This document shows positions 45,107 to 54,227 of a stretch of DNA of 64,000 nt, piece after piece. Source of the DNA: Accumulibacter sp. (GTDB lineage: Bacteria; Pseudomonadota; Gammaproteobacteria; Burkholderiales; Rhodocyclaceae); NCBI RefSeq assembly GCF_036625195.1, contig NZ_JAZKUG010000001.1:3658001-3722000 (forward strand). The letters are read 5' to 3'. The translations under genes were made by a program, and so were the position numbers. Below the pieces are notes generated by a model that worked only from the letters and a program-made list of their open reading frames with translations, had not been told where the DNA came from and did no database searches. Within the stretch, counting starts at the first letter, position 1. Every line of letters begins with the position of its first letter.

Positions 45107-45727
45107 GTGCTGACACCACTGTACTGGCAACAGGCTTCGAGCGAACTGGCGCTGGCCGATCCAGTCCTCGGCAGCCTCGTCGAGCGCTTTGCCGGCATGG
45201 CGCTGGTTTCGCGCGCCGATCCCTTCCTCACCCTGCTGCGCTCGATCGTCGGTCAGCAAATCTCGGTCAAGGCCGCCGACACGGTCTGGGCGCGCCTGCA
45301 GTTGCTCGTCCCCGACATCACTCCGGCCAGAATCCTCGGTTGCCCCGTCGACGGCTTGCGCGGCTGCGGCCTCTCGGCGCGCAAGGTCGAGTACGCGGTC
45401 GATCTCGCCGGACATTTCGCCAGCGGGCAGATCGACGTCGAACGCTGGTCGCGGCTGGACGACGACGAACTGGTGGCGGAACTGACCAGGGTCCGCGGCA
45501 TCGGCGTGTGGACCGCCGAGATGTTCCTGATCTTCAACCAGTTGCGACCGGATGTCCTGCCGCTCGACGATCTCGGGCTGCAGCGCGCGGTGGCGATTCA
45601 CTACCACGCCGGCGAAAGGCCAGCGCGGCGGGTGCTCGCCGAGCACGGCGAGCGCTGGCGTCCCTGGCGTTCGGTTGCCACCTGGTATCTCTGGCGCAGC
45701 CTCGACCCGCTGCCGGTTGAGTACTGA
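45107..45727 (+). CDS. DNA-3-methyladenine glycosylase II (AlkA-type HhH-GPD)
   Basis: The 206-residue protein is a compact HhH-GPD base-excision glycosylase: DPFLTLLRSIVGQQISVKAA, the helix-hairpin-helix LTRVRGIGVWTAEMFLIF and the catalytic region VLPLDDLGLQRAV, where the second Asp is the likely catalytic residue. It removes alkylated purines. It lacks the N-terminal AlkA beta domain, as do many bacterial homologues. GTG 45107 puts the start at VLTPLYWQQASSEL; GTG 45062 is possible but less conserved. The gene is convergent with ppc. Confidence 0.85.
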   Translation: MLTPLYWQQASSELALADPVLGSLVERFAGMALVSRADPFLTLLRSIVGQQISVKAADTVWARLQLLVPDITPARILGCPVDGLRGCGLSARKVEYAVDLAGHFASGQIDVERWSRLDDDELVAELTRVRGIGVWTAEMFLIFNQLRPDVLPLDDLGLQRAVAIHYHAGERPARRVLAEHGERWRPWRSVATWYLWRSLDPLPVEY

Positions 45728-45805
45728 GGCGTTGCCGGCAGACGGCCGGCGGCCGCGGCGCCAGCTTTCCTGTCCCGCCTGCAGGCAGCCAGCGCAGACG
45801 GTGCT

Positions 45806-48562
45806 TCAGCCGCTGTTGCGCAGCCCGGCGGCGATGCCGTTGATCGTCAGGTGCAGCGCCCGTTTGACGTGTTCGTCTTCGTTGCCGGCGCGCAGGCGCT
45901 TGATCAGCTCGATCTGCAGGTGGTTCAGCGGATCGAGGTAGGGGAAGCGGTGGCGGATCGAGCGGGCGAGCAACGGATTGTCGGCGAGCAGCCGGGTCTG
46001 GCCGCTGATCGCCAGCAGCCCCTCGACCGTCGCGTGCCATTCGGCCTGCAGGCGGGGGAAGATCGCCGCGCGCAGCGCCGGGTCGCTGACCAGTTCGGCA
46101 TAGCGCCTGGCGATCGCGAGGTCACTCTTCGCAAGCACCATGTCCATGTTCGAAAGCAGGGTGCGGAAGAAGGGCCACTCGCGGTACATCCGCTGCAGCA
46201 GCGGCAGGCCATCCGGGTGCGCCGCGAGGAAGTCGCGCAGCGCGCTGCCGAAGCCATACCAGCCGGGCAGCATCAGGCGGCATTGCGCCCAGCTGAAGAC
46301 CCAGGGGATCGCCCGCAGATCCTCGATGGCGGTCGTCTTGCGGCGCGAGGCAGGGCGGCTGCCGAGATTCAGGTGAGCGATCTCGGAGATCACCGTCGAT
46401 TCCCAGAAGTAGCGCTCAAAGCCGGCGGTCTCGTAGACCAGGGAGCGATAGGCGCGATGTGCCGATTGCGACAGTTCGTCCATCGCCTCGAGGTAGTGCG
46501 GGTGCGGTGCGGCAGCGGGCGGGGCGAGCAGGGTGGCTTCGAGAACGGCGGCGGCGACGATCTCGAGGTTGCGCCGGCCCAGTTCGGGGTTCGAGTACTT
46601 GCTGGCGATCACCTCGCCCTGTTCGGTGACCCGCAGCCGGCCCTGCACGGCGCCGCCGGGCTGCGCGAGGATGGCCTGGTAGCTCGGGCCGCCGCCCCGG
46701 CCGACCGAGCCACCGCGGCCGTGGAAGAGGCGCAGCTTGACGCCATGCCGCGCGAATACCTCGACGAGCGCAATCTCCGCCTTGTACAGCTCCCAGCCCG
46801 AAGTCAGGAAGCCCCCATCCTTGTTGCTGTCGGAGTAGCCGAGCATGATCTCGTGCAGGTCGCCGCGGCTGTGCAGGAGCTCGCGGTAGGCGGGCAGTGA
46901 CAGCAGCTCATCCATGATCCGCGGGCAGTTGCGCAGATCGGGAATGGTCTCGAACAAGGGAACGATGTTCACTGCCAGGCTCCGCGCCGACGGCCGCAGC
47001 AGACCGCATTCCTTCAGCAGCAGCGCTACTTCCAGCAGGTCGGAGACGCCGTCGGTCTTGGCAATGATGTAGTTCTCGATCGCCTGCGCACCGTAGGCCC
47101 GCTGTGCCGCGGCAGCCGTGCGGAAGATCTCGAGTTCATCGCGCGTCTCCTCGCCGTACGTCAGATGCTGCGAGGAGAGCGGGCGCGCCGAGCCGATCTC
47201 CGCCAGCAGCAGGCCGACACGCCCGGTTTCGTCACGCTGGCGGTAGGCGGTGCCGGGCATCGCCGTTTCCAGAAGCTCGCCGACGACGCGCTCGTGCACC
47301 TCCGAGTTCTGCCGCAGGTCAAGCGACGCCAGGTGAAAGCCGAACACCCGTGCCGCCCGCCGCAGGTCTCGCAGGCGGCCGCGTGCCAGCAGCGCCGAGC
47401 CATTGGCAACCAGTGAGCGGTGGAGGATGTCGAGCTCGTCGGCGTATTCTCCGGCGTCGGCATAGGGCGCCGCTTCGCCGACCGCATGCCGTTCCGGTTC
47501 GATGCCGTCGAGACGGCGCGCGGTCGCCGCCAGGCGCGCGTACACGCCGGTCAGCGCGCGTCGGTACGGCTCATCGCTGCGCGCGGCGGAAGCATCGGGT
47601 GAGCGCGCAGCGAGTGCCTGCAGCGCTTCGGAGACGCTGACCAAGCCGTCAGCGAGCGACAGCTCGGCGCCGAGGGCGTGCACCTCGTCGAGATGGAAGC
47701 GCAGCGCGCGCGCCGATTGCAGGCGCAGCGCCTCGCGCGTCACCGTTGCCGTGACGTAGGGATTGCCGTCGCGGTCACCGCCGATCCAGCTTCCAAGGCG
47801 CAGGAAGGCCGGCAGTTCGGCGTTGCGCAGTCCCGCGTGGGCAGTCGCCAGATGATCCTCGAGCCAGCCGTAAAGGCGCGGCAACTCGCGCAGGAACGTG
47901 TAGTCGTAGTAGGACAGTCCGTTGATCACTTCGTCGAGCACCAGCAAGCGGGTGTTGCGCAGCATGCGCGTCTGCCACAGGCCGAGAACCGCGCGCCGCA
48001 GTGCCTCGTCGAGTGCGTCGTGTTCGTCCGGGGTGAGTTGGCCTCGGTCGCGCCGCAGCAGCAACTCGGCGATCTCGCGCTGGGCGTTGAGGGTGCTCTT
48101 GCGCTGCACCTCGGTCGGGTGTGCGGTGAGCACCGGCACGATCGACGCCTCTTCGAAGAAGCCCCGCAGGCAGGTCGCATCGATTCCTGCTTCTGCCGCA
48201 CGCTGCAGCGCGTGCGCCAGGCTGCCCTCGTGCGCTGGCGATCGGGCGACGAGATGGGCGCGTGAGCGGCGGATGTGATGCTGGTCCTCGGCGATGTTCG
48301 CCAGGTGCGAGAAGTAGCTGAACGCGCGGATGATCGTCTGCGTCTGCTGTCGCGACAGATTGTCGAGAATGGCTGTCAGCTCCTGGCGCGCGTTGCTGTC
48401 ATCGTCGCGATGGAAGCGGATGGCACTGACGCGGATGCGCTCGACCAGATCGAAGCTCGCCTCGCCCTCCTGCGCGCGCAGCGTATCGCCGAGGATGCGG
48501 CCAAGGCAGCGGATATCCTCGCGCAGCGGCAGGTCCTTGTCCGTGATGAGGTCTTCAGCCAT
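45806..48562 (-). CDS. ppc: Phosphoenolpyruvate carboxylase
   Basis: The 918-residue enzyme adds bicarbonate to PEP to give oxaloacetate, an anaplerotic step. Visible family signatures are VLTAHPTEVQRKS with the catalytic His, GYSDSNKDGGFLTSGWELY and the glycine-rich loop FHGRGGSVGRGGGPSYQAIL. The C-terminus ends in NGIAAGLRNSG as is normal for Ppc. ATG 48562 is preceded by AGGAG; the longer frame to 48679 is not conserved. The leader contains an 8-bp inverted repeat. Full length and all motifs suggest an active enzyme. Confidence 0.97.
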   Translation of the reverse strand: MAEDLITDKDLPLREDIRCLGRILGDTLRAQEGEASFDLVERIRVSAIRFHRDDDSNARQELTAILDNLSRQQTQTIIRAFSYFSHLANIAEDQHHIRRSRAHLVARSPAHEGSLAHALQRAAEAGIDATCLRGFFEEASIVPVLTAHPTEVQRKSTLNAQREIAELLLRRDRGQLTPDEHDALDEALRRAVLGLWQTRMLRNTRLLVLDEVINGLSYYDYTFLRELPRLYGWLEDHLATAHAGLRNAELPAFLRLGSWIGGDRDGNPYVTATVTREALRLQSARALRFHLDEVHALGAELSLADGLVSVSEALQALAARSPDASAARSDEPYRRALTGVYARLAATARRLDGIEPERHAVGEAAPYADAGEYADELDILHRSLVANGSALLARGRLRDLRRAARVFGFHLASLDLRQNSEVHERVVGELLETAMPGTAYRQRDETGRVGLLLAEIGSARPLSSQHLTYGEETRDELEIFRTAAAAQRAYGAQAIENYIIAKTDGVSDLLEVALLLKECGLLRPSARSLAVNIVPLFETIPDLRNCPRIMDELLSLPAYRELLHSRGDLHEIMLGYSDSNKDGGFLTSGWELYKAEIALVEVFARHGVKLRLFHGRGGSVGRGGGPSYQAILAQPGGAVQGRLRVTEQGEVIASKYSNPELGRRNLEIVAAAVLEATLLAPPAAAPHPHYLEAMDELSQSAHRAYRSLVYETAGFERYFWESTVISEIAHLNLGSRPASRRKTTAIEDLRAIPWVFSWAQCRLMLPGWYGFGSALRDFLAAHPDGLPLLQRMYREWPFFRTLLSNMDMVLAKSDLAIARRYAELVSDPALRAAIFPRLQAEWHATVEGLLAISGQTRLLADNPLLARSIRHRFPYLDPLNHLQIELIKRLRAGNEDEHVKRALHLTINGIAAGLRNSG

Positions 48563-48674
48563 CTTCTGCTCCTGTTGGTGGTTGGCGAGCCGGCTACGGC
48601 GGCGACTGCAGCAACTCCCAGTGAGCGCGGGGAACGCTGCGGGCGACGCCGCCGGTGCACGACCGTGTTGCATC

Positions 48675-48696
48675 GTCACCGGTCGCCGCCGGTGAC
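48675..48696. other. Inverted repeat in the ppc leader
   Basis: GTCACCGG (48675-48682) and CCGGTGAC (48689-48696) form a perfect 8-bp palindrome with a 6-base spacer, about 113 bp before the ppc start. It may be an operator or an mRNA leader hairpin. Confidence 0.4.
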
Positions 48697-48799
48697 CCAG
48701 GGCACGACTTTACGGCACGCGGCAACCGCTGTGAACAGCCGCAGCGGCGAGTGGCGCGGCAGGCAACGCGCGCCAGTGGCTGCGCCGACGGCGCACGCC

Positions 48800-49051
48800 A
48801 TGGCGGGCTACCGTAAGGATACTGCCGCGTTCTTCAACAACTTCGGCGGCGGGACCCTTGCCGGTGCGCGCACGGCGCTTCTTGCCGGGCTCGATGCCGG
48901 CACCGCCTACTTCAACATCCACACCAGCGCCTTTCCCGGGGGCGAGATCCGCGCGTTCCCCGAGCGGGTTCCGGAACCCGCATCGCTGCTTCTGGGCGCC
49001 CTCGGGATCGGCGCACTGCTGCTGAGTCGGCGCGGACGTCGTCGCCTCTGA
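48800..49051 (+). pseudogene. Remnant of a CHRD-domain PEP-CTERM protein
   Basis: Only the last 83 residues of a typical CHRD/PEP-CTERM protein are present: GARTALLAGLDAGTAYFNIHTSAFPGGEIRAF is the end of a CHRD domain, and VPEPASLLLGALGIGALLLSRRGRRR is an intact PEP-CTERM sorting tail. There is no signal peptide and most of the CHRD domain is missing; the upstream bases run into the ppc leader. A complete protein of this family is usually 180 residues or more, so I interpret this as a 5'-truncated gene. Confidence 0.7.
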
Positions 49052-49109
49052 GCGCCGGCTCCTTGCAGCCTCTGCCCCGGACCGGCCGCAACAGGCGCAG
49101 GCGGCGGCA

Positions 49110-50351
49110 TCAGCAATCGCGTACGCGGAACTCGACCCGTCGATCGAGGGCGTCACCGGCATCGTCGGTTCCCGTTCCGACGAGGTTGTCGCGGGAACCG
49201 ACGCCGCTCGCCAGCGTGCGTTTGCCGAGCTGCGGCTCGGCGCCGGCGAGACGGTCCTTGATCGCCTGCGCCCGCTGAACCGACAGCCGCTGGTTGGTCG
49301 GCTCGTCGCTGCTGCGACTGGTGTGGCCGACGATCTCGAGGCAGGCCCTGTTCTCCACGGTGCGTCGTGCGATCTGATTGAGCCAGAGGGGGTAGGGGCC
49401 GCTGATCTGGCCTTCGGTGATGAACTGGGCCGACCCAGGGCGAAAGAGGAACTTGAGAGCGAGCTGCCGATTGGCGAGACCATAGTCCACCAGACGGGCA
49501 AAGGCCTGGGTCGCCTCGTCGCGCCGTTTCAGTTTCCAGGCTGACAGATAGGCGCCGTTGTGCGCGCGCAGTTGGTCACCGCCGGCGGTGTCGAGCGCAC
49601 GTCGATAGAGCTCGAGCGCTTCCTGGTAGCGGCGGCGATTGTAGGCGTTGCCGGCATCGTTGAGCAGCGCCGCAGCCATGATCCGCGCGGTATAGACCGG
49701 ATTGATCGGGTCGCCTGCCTGGCTGCCCTGACAGGTCCTGATGTAGGCATCGATCGCCGGGTCACGGGTCCATGCGGGGCTGTCGGCGTCGAAGGGCAGG
49801 GGCGTCGTCTGCACCCCGTCCGGCCGCGCGCGGGCCACGCTCTTGCCGATGACCCGGCCAGTCTTCAGGTCGGCGAGCGCAAGGCAGACGCGGAAGGCGT
49901 CGCGCTCCCCGCCCGGCTGGCCGCTGCGGTCGTTGATCGGCGTCAACGTGCCGACAAGCACCAGAGGTTGGCCGGCAAGGTTGCTGGCATTGAAGGTCTG
50001 CACTGCCAGTTGTGGGTGATCACGGCGCACGAGGTCGACGATCTTCTGCTCCATCGAGCGGGTGGCGGCCGACTGGCTGCCGGTCACTCCGTCGACCGGC
50101 GGGTCGATCAGCAGCACCTGCCGCGGACCACTGGCTGGTGGCAGTTGCGTGGTGCGCAACAAGTCGCTGGCCGCCTTGGAAATGGCTTCATCAAAGCCGA
50201 CCGGCGTCGCTGCCGTGGGTGTCCGTGCCGGCTGCCCGACCTCGTGTTGCCCTGGGGTCTGGCAGGCGATCAATGCCACGCAGGCAAGGGCGAGCAACAG
50301 CCGGAAACCGGGCCGCTGCCACCCGCCAGGAATGAGGTCGGGTGGGTTCAT
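49110..50351 (-). CDS. OmpA-family lipoprotein with TPR-like region
   Basis: The 413-residue protein has a lipoprotein-type signal ending LIAC near residue 30. A domain resembling lipoprotein LpoB/FlgO-type folds follows (LLIDPPVDGVTG, ATRSMEQKIVDLVRR), with a TPR-like helical stretch (AGNAYNRRRYQEALELYRRAL). An OmpA C-terminal domain begins near residue 290 and ends with EIVGHTSRSSDEPTNQRLSVQRAQAI and DRRVEFRV. OmpA domains bind peptidoglycan, so the protein probably links the outer membrane to the cell wall. AAGGAG precedes ATG 50351. A 60-codon frame directly upstream overlaps its start by ATGA. Confidence 0.85.
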   Translation of the reverse strand: MNPPDLIPGGWQRPGFRLLLALACVALIACQTPGQHEVGQPARTPTAATPVGFDEAISKAASDLLRTTQLPPASGPRQVLLIDPPVDGVTGSQSAATRSMEQKIVDLVRRDHPQLAVQTFNASNLAGQPLVLVGTLTPINDRSGQPGGERDAFRVCLALADLKTGRVIGKSVARARPDGVQTTPLPFDADSPAWTRDPAIDAYIRTCQGSQAGDPINPVYTARIMAAALLNDAGNAYNRRRYQEALELYRRALDTAGGDQLRAHNGAYLSAWKLKRRDEATQAFARLVDYGLANRQLALKFLFRPGSAQFITEGQISGPYPLWLNQIARRTVENRACLEIVGHTSRSSDEPTNQRLSVQRAQAIKDRLAGAEPQLGKRTLASGVGSRDNLVGTGTDDAGDALDRRVEFRVRDC

Positions 50352-50530
50352 CGTCGGCGCTCCTTCTGCTTCACTGCAGCCAGGTGATGCCGGCCGAAAT
50401 CCTGCGCTCCCATCAGACGCGGCAGCCCAGGCGCCACGAAATGACTGGCGACGGCGCCAGCCGTCTCGCGGTCTTCGGCTGCTTCGCCGAGAAAGATGCC
50501 TGCCACCTGCCGCTTCCCTCGAATCATCAT
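50348..50530 (-). CDS. Possible small protein coupled to the OmpA-like gene
   Basis: This 60-codon frame ends in the ATGA that starts the OmpA-like lipoprotein gene, so the two could be translationally coupled. The product (GIFLGEAAEDRETAGAVASHFVAPGL) has no signal peptide or recognised motif. Coding status is uncertain; it might be a fragment of an older gene. Confidence 0.35.
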   Translation of the reverse strand: MMIRGKRQVAGIFLGEAAEDRETAGAVASHFVAPGLPRLMGAQDFGRHHLAAVKQKERRR

Positions 50531-50809
50531 GTTCAGCTCATCTTACCGTAGCCCGCGAGCGCCGGTCTGGTCCCTTGCCGCAAACGGGCAGCACACTCTC
50601 GACCCAATGCCGGCGCACGAAACATGTGCAGATGGCCTGAATGATGCGCTCTTCGTGCGCCATATTGGGCAATGGAAGCTCGAGACGTGTTAGGATGACC
50701 CATTCCTGAGTGGTTTTCTCGGGAATCATCAGTCTTTGCGCGGCAAAGACAGGGAGACTGCGACAGGCTTTTCTGCAACATGCGGCTTGCTGGACGGGGA
50801 GGTGGGGCC
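50531..50809. other. Leader region upstream of the second SulP gene
   Basis: No gene is supported here. An extended -10-like sequence TGTTAGGAT (50688-50696) is followed by a hairpin, ATTCCTGAG (50702-50710) with CTCGGGAAT (50718-50726), one G-U pair and a 7-base loop. Transcription from that promoter would place the hairpin at the 5' end of the SulP mRNA, which is inference. Confidence 0.4.
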
Positions 50810-53026
50810 ATGGAACTGGCGATGACGGCCAAGAATGACAAACTGATCGGCGATTTCTGGGGAGGGCTGGCGGCGATGCTGGTCGCGCTGCCTTCGGCGA
50901 TTGCTTTCGGTGTCACCATCTATGCTTCGATCGGCCCGGCTTATGCCGGTTTGGGTGCCCTGGCCGGGATTCTCGGCGCGACGGCCCTCGGCCTCGTCGC
51001 ACCGGCCCTCGGCGGTACCAACCGCCTGATCACGGCCCCCTGTGCACCGGCAGCCGCCGTGCTCTCGGCGTTCGCCATTGAACTGGTGCGCCAGGACGTC
51101 GATCCCGTGTTCATCGTCCTCATGCTCACCGCGCTCGGACTGGTGGCGGGAGTGATCCAGCTCCTCCTCGGCTTCATGGGGATCGGCAGCCTGATCAAGT
51201 ACATCCCCTTTCCCGTCGTCAGCGGCTACCTGACCGGTGTCGGCCTGATCATCATCGGCAGCCAGATCCCGAAGTTCCTGGGTGTCTTCGGCAATGTTCC
51301 GCTGTGGCGAACGCTGATCTCGCCAGACAGCTGGCAATGGCAGAGCGCCCTGATCGGCGGCGTCACGGCCGTGGTCATGGTCGGCGCGCCTTGGTTGACC
51401 CGCGCCGTGCCGGCAGCGATCCTCGGCCTGCTGGCCGGCATCGCGACCTACTTCGGGCTGGCACACTTCGTCGATGAGTCGCTGCTCGTCCTCGAGGGCA
51501 ACAAGTTCATCATCGGCTCGCTTGGCGGCTCGGCCTCGAGCATGCTCGAGGCGATCACCGGTCGCTGGCGCGACATCGGCGAACTCAAGCTGAGCCAGAT
51601 CGGCAACCTGATGGGCACCGCGTTGACGCTCGCGGTCCTGTTGTCGATCGATACGCTGAAGACGGCGGTCGTGCTCGATGCGCTGACGCGCAGCCGACAT
51701 GATTCCAACCGTGAACTCGTGGCGCAGGGAGCCGCGAACGTCGTCTCGGCCTGCGCCGGCGGCATGCCGGGAGCGGGCCAGATGGGCGCGACGCTGGTCA
51801 ACCTGGCGAGCGGCGGGCAGACGCGCGTCTCGGGAATCGTCGAGGGTGTACTGGCGCTGGTGGCCTTCCTTGCGCTCGGAGCGTTCATCGCCTGGATCCC
51901 GGTGGCGGCGCTGGCCGGCATCCTGCTGGTCGTCGGCGTGCGCATGATCGACCACCACAGCCTGCACCTGCTGCAGTCGCCGTGGACGATCCTCGATTTC
52001 GTCGTCATCGTCGTCGTCGTCATCGTCGCCCTGGCCTACAGCCTGATCGCCGCCTCGGCGGTCGGCATCGCGCTGGCGATGTTCCTCTTCATCCGCGAAC
52101 AACTCGGCAGCACGATCATCCGCAACAAGGTCGAGGGCGGCAACCGCTTTTCGAAGCGCGTGCGTCTCGGGCACGAGATGGATCTGCTCGAGCGGCGTGG
52201 CGAGCAGACGATCATGCTCGAACTGCAGGGCAGCCTGTTCTTCGGCACCAAGGACCAGTTGTTCAGTGCGCTCGAACCGGAACTCGGCAAACGCCAGTAC
52301 GTACTGCTCGACATGCGTCGCGTGCAGTCGGTCGACGTCACAGCCGTGCATCTGCTGAGCCAGATTCGCGACTCGCTGAGCGAACGCGGCGCCTTCCTCA
52401 TCTTCAGCAGCCTGACGCACACCTTGCCGAACGGACGCAACATCGCCGAGCTGTTCGCGCAGATGGATCTCACCAATGACAGCCCGCAGGTCAAGGTCTT
52501 CCGGGAAATGGACGACGCTGTCGAGTGGATCGAGGACCAGGTGCTTGGCGAAAGCCCGCAGCGCAGCGCCGAACTGCCGCCGCTGGAAGTCTGGGAGATG
52601 GAAATCTTCAAGGACGTCAAGGAGGACGCGCTCGTCGACCTGGTCGAGCGTCTCGAACGGCGGGTGGTGCCGCGCGACGAGAGACTGTTTTCGACCGGCG
52701 ACGCCGCCGACCAGCTCTTCCTCATCCGCAAGGGCGCCGTGCGCATCTCGGTACCTGTCCCGGGAACCAGCCTCAGCCGTCATCGACTGACCTACGGCCG
52801 GGGCGATTTCGTCGGCGGCATGTCGTTCATCACGCACGCTGCGCGCTTCAGCACCGATGCCACCGCTACCGAGGACAGCGAGGTCTACGTGCTTCGCCGC
52901 GAGGATTTCGAGTTGCTGCGCGAACAGCACCGGCGACTCGCCTTCCAGCTCATCGAGGGGGTGGCGCGCGTGCTCGCCTTCCGCCTCGGCTATGCCGACA
53001 GGGAACTCCTGGCAATGCAGGAGTGA
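50810..53026 (+). CDS. SulP anion transporter with STAS and cyclic-nucleotide-binding-like domains (copy 2)
   Basis: The 738-residue protein has the same three-part layout as the product of 42089-44299 and is very similar along its whole length (GFMGIGSLIKYIPFPVVSGY is identical). The SulP domain spans about residues 10-420, STAS about 465-570 (VLLDMRRVQSVDVTAVHLL) and the CNB-like domain 605-735. The CNB cassette reads GDFVGGMSFITHAARFSTDATA and again lacks the canonical Glu/Arg pair. I chose ATG 50810, which has GGGGAGGTGGGG upstream; ATG 50780 adds ten unconserved residues. Substrate is unknown. The two copies are 8.7 kb apart, with ppc and other unrelated genes between. Confidence 0.9.
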   Translation: MELAMTAKNDKLIGDFWGGLAAMLVALPSAIAFGVTIYASIGPAYAGLGALAGILGATALGLVAPALGGTNRLITAPCAPAAAVLSAFAIELVRQDVDPVFIVLMLTALGLVAGVIQLLLGFMGIGSLIKYIPFPVVSGYLTGVGLIIIGSQIPKFLGVFGNVPLWRTLISPDSWQWQSALIGGVTAVVMVGAPWLTRAVPAAILGLLAGIATYFGLAHFVDESLLVLEGNKFIIGSLGGSASSMLEAITGRWRDIGELKLSQIGNLMGTALTLAVLLSIDTLKTAVVLDALTRSRHDSNRELVAQGAANVVSACAGGMPGAGQMGATLVNLASGGQTRVSGIVEGVLALVAFLALGAFIAWIPVAALAGILLVVGVRMIDHHSLHLLQSPWTILDFVVIVVVVIVALAYSLIAASAVGIALAMFLFIREQLGSTIIRNKVEGGNRFSKRVRLGHEMDLLERRGEQTIMLELQGSLFFGTKDQLFSALEPELGKRQYVLLDMRRVQSVDVTAVHLLSQIRDSLSERGAFLIFSSLTHTLPNGRNIAELFAQMDLTNDSPQVKVFREMDDAVEWIEDQVLGESPQRSAELPPLEVWEMEIFKDVKEDALVDLVERLERRVVPRDERLFSTGDAADQLFLIRKGAVRISVPVPGTSLSRHRLTYGRGDFVGGMSFITHAARFSTDATATEDSEVYVLRREDFELLREQHRRLAFQLIEGVARVLAFRLGYADRELLAMQE

Positions 53027-53126
53027 TCGGCCTGGCCGCCGGGATGCCGTCACGCGCGACGGCGTCCACGTCGCTCGCGGTGTGCATCCGGGGTCGGGGC
53101 GGCGGCGAGGCTGCCGCTTTTCGGGT

Positions 53127-53132
53127 TACAAT
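53127..53132 (+). promoter_or_regulatory. accA: Possible -10 element of accA
   Basis: TACAAT matches the sigma-70 -10 consensus at five of six positions and lies 45 bp before the accA start. No good -35 box is visible at 17 bp. Confidence 0.35.
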
Positions 53133-53176
53133 CGCAGCCCTCACAACCCACCTGCACGCCGCTCCGGCCGGGCCCG

Positions 53177-54145
53177 ATGAAAACCAGCTTTCTCGACTTT
53201 GAACAACCGGTTGCCGACCTGGAGAGCAAGATCGAAGCGCTGCGCTCCGCACAGGAGAAGTCGGCGGTCGACATTTCCGAAGAGATCGACGGACTCGAAG
53301 AGAAGAGCCGGCTGCTCACCCGTGACATCTATTCCCGCCTGACGTCGTGGCAGGTGTGCCAGGTTGCGCGGCATGCGCAACGGCCGTACACGCTGGACTA
53401 CCTCAACCTGATCTTCACCGACTTCGCGGAACTGCACGGCGACCGCGCCTTTGCCGACGATCGTGCGATCGTCGGCGGGCTGGCGCGGCTCGACGGCGAA
53501 TCGGTGATGGTCATCGGCCACCAGAAGGGCCGGGACACCAAGGAGAAACTGTTCCGCAACTTTGGCATGCCGCGGCCGGAAGGCTACCGCAAGGCGTTGC
53601 GCCTGATGCGCCTGGCCGAAAAGTTCGGCATTCCGGTGCTGACCTTCATCGACACGCCCGGCGCCTATCCCGGCATCGATGCCGAAGAGCGTGGCCAGTC
53701 GGAGGCGATCGGGCGCAACCTGTACGTGATGGCCGAACTGCAGGTGCCGATCGTCGTCACGGTGATTGGCGAAGGCGGTTCGGGCGGTGCGCTGGCGATC
53801 GGTGTCGGCGACGTCCTGCAGATGCTGCAGTATGCGACCTACTCGGTGATCTCGCCGGAGGGTTGCGCGTCGATTCTCTGGAAGAGCGCCGAGAAGGCCA
53901 GCGAGGCTGCCGAGATCATGGGCATCACGGCGCAGCGCCTGCAGTCGCTCGGGCTGGTTGACCGCATCGTCCCCGAACCCATCGGCGGCGCGCACCGTGA
54001 CCACGCCGCGATGGCGGAGAATCTGCGGCAGGCGCTGCGCGCCTCGTTGCAGCAACTCAGGAAGGTCCCCTTGGCAGACCTCCTGCAGCAACGCCTTGAC
54101 CGTATCCTGTCGTACGGGGCGGTCAGGGAACTGCAGCCCGGCTGA
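53177..54145 (+). CDS. accA: Acetyl-CoA carboxylase carboxyltransferase alpha subunit
   Basis: The 322-residue protein is the alpha subunit of the carboxyltransferase that makes malonyl-CoA for fatty-acid synthesis, acting with AccD. It has the N-terminal coiled helices (LDFEQPVADLESKIEALR) and the carboxyltransferase core with RPYTLDYL, FGMPRPEGYRKALRLM, FIDTPGAYPGIDAEERGQ and GEGGSGGALAIGVGD. These are all standard AccA signatures and the length is normal. tilS follows on the same strand, a common order in betaproteobacteria. Confidence 0.97.
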   Translation: MKTSFLDFEQPVADLESKIEALRSAQEKSAVDISEEIDGLEEKSRLLTRDIYSRLTSWQVCQVARHAQRPYTLDYLNLIFTDFAELHGDRAFADDRAIVGGLARLDGESVMVIGHQKGRDTKEKLFRNFGMPRPEGYRKALRLMRLAEKFGIPVLTFIDTPGAYPGIDAEERGQSEAIGRNLYVMAELQVPIVVTVIGEGGSGGALAIGVGDVLQMLQYATYSVISPEGCASILWKSAEKASEAAEIMGITAQRLQSLGLVDRIVPEPIGGAHRDHAAMAENLRQALRASLQQLRKVPLADLLQQRLDRILSYGAVRELQPG

Positions 54146-54227
54146 GCCGGAGTACGGCTGGGATCCGGCGAGGTTGCCGAGCGGTCGCGCCACGCGCGGA
54201 GCGGATCCGTCCGGAGGGAGGGACGCC

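Noticed and set aside
45728..45805. Terminator between the glycosylase gene and ppc
   Set aside because: GCCGGC repeats can pair, but there is no T-run and the sequence is generally GC-rich, so a bidirectional terminator cannot be supported.
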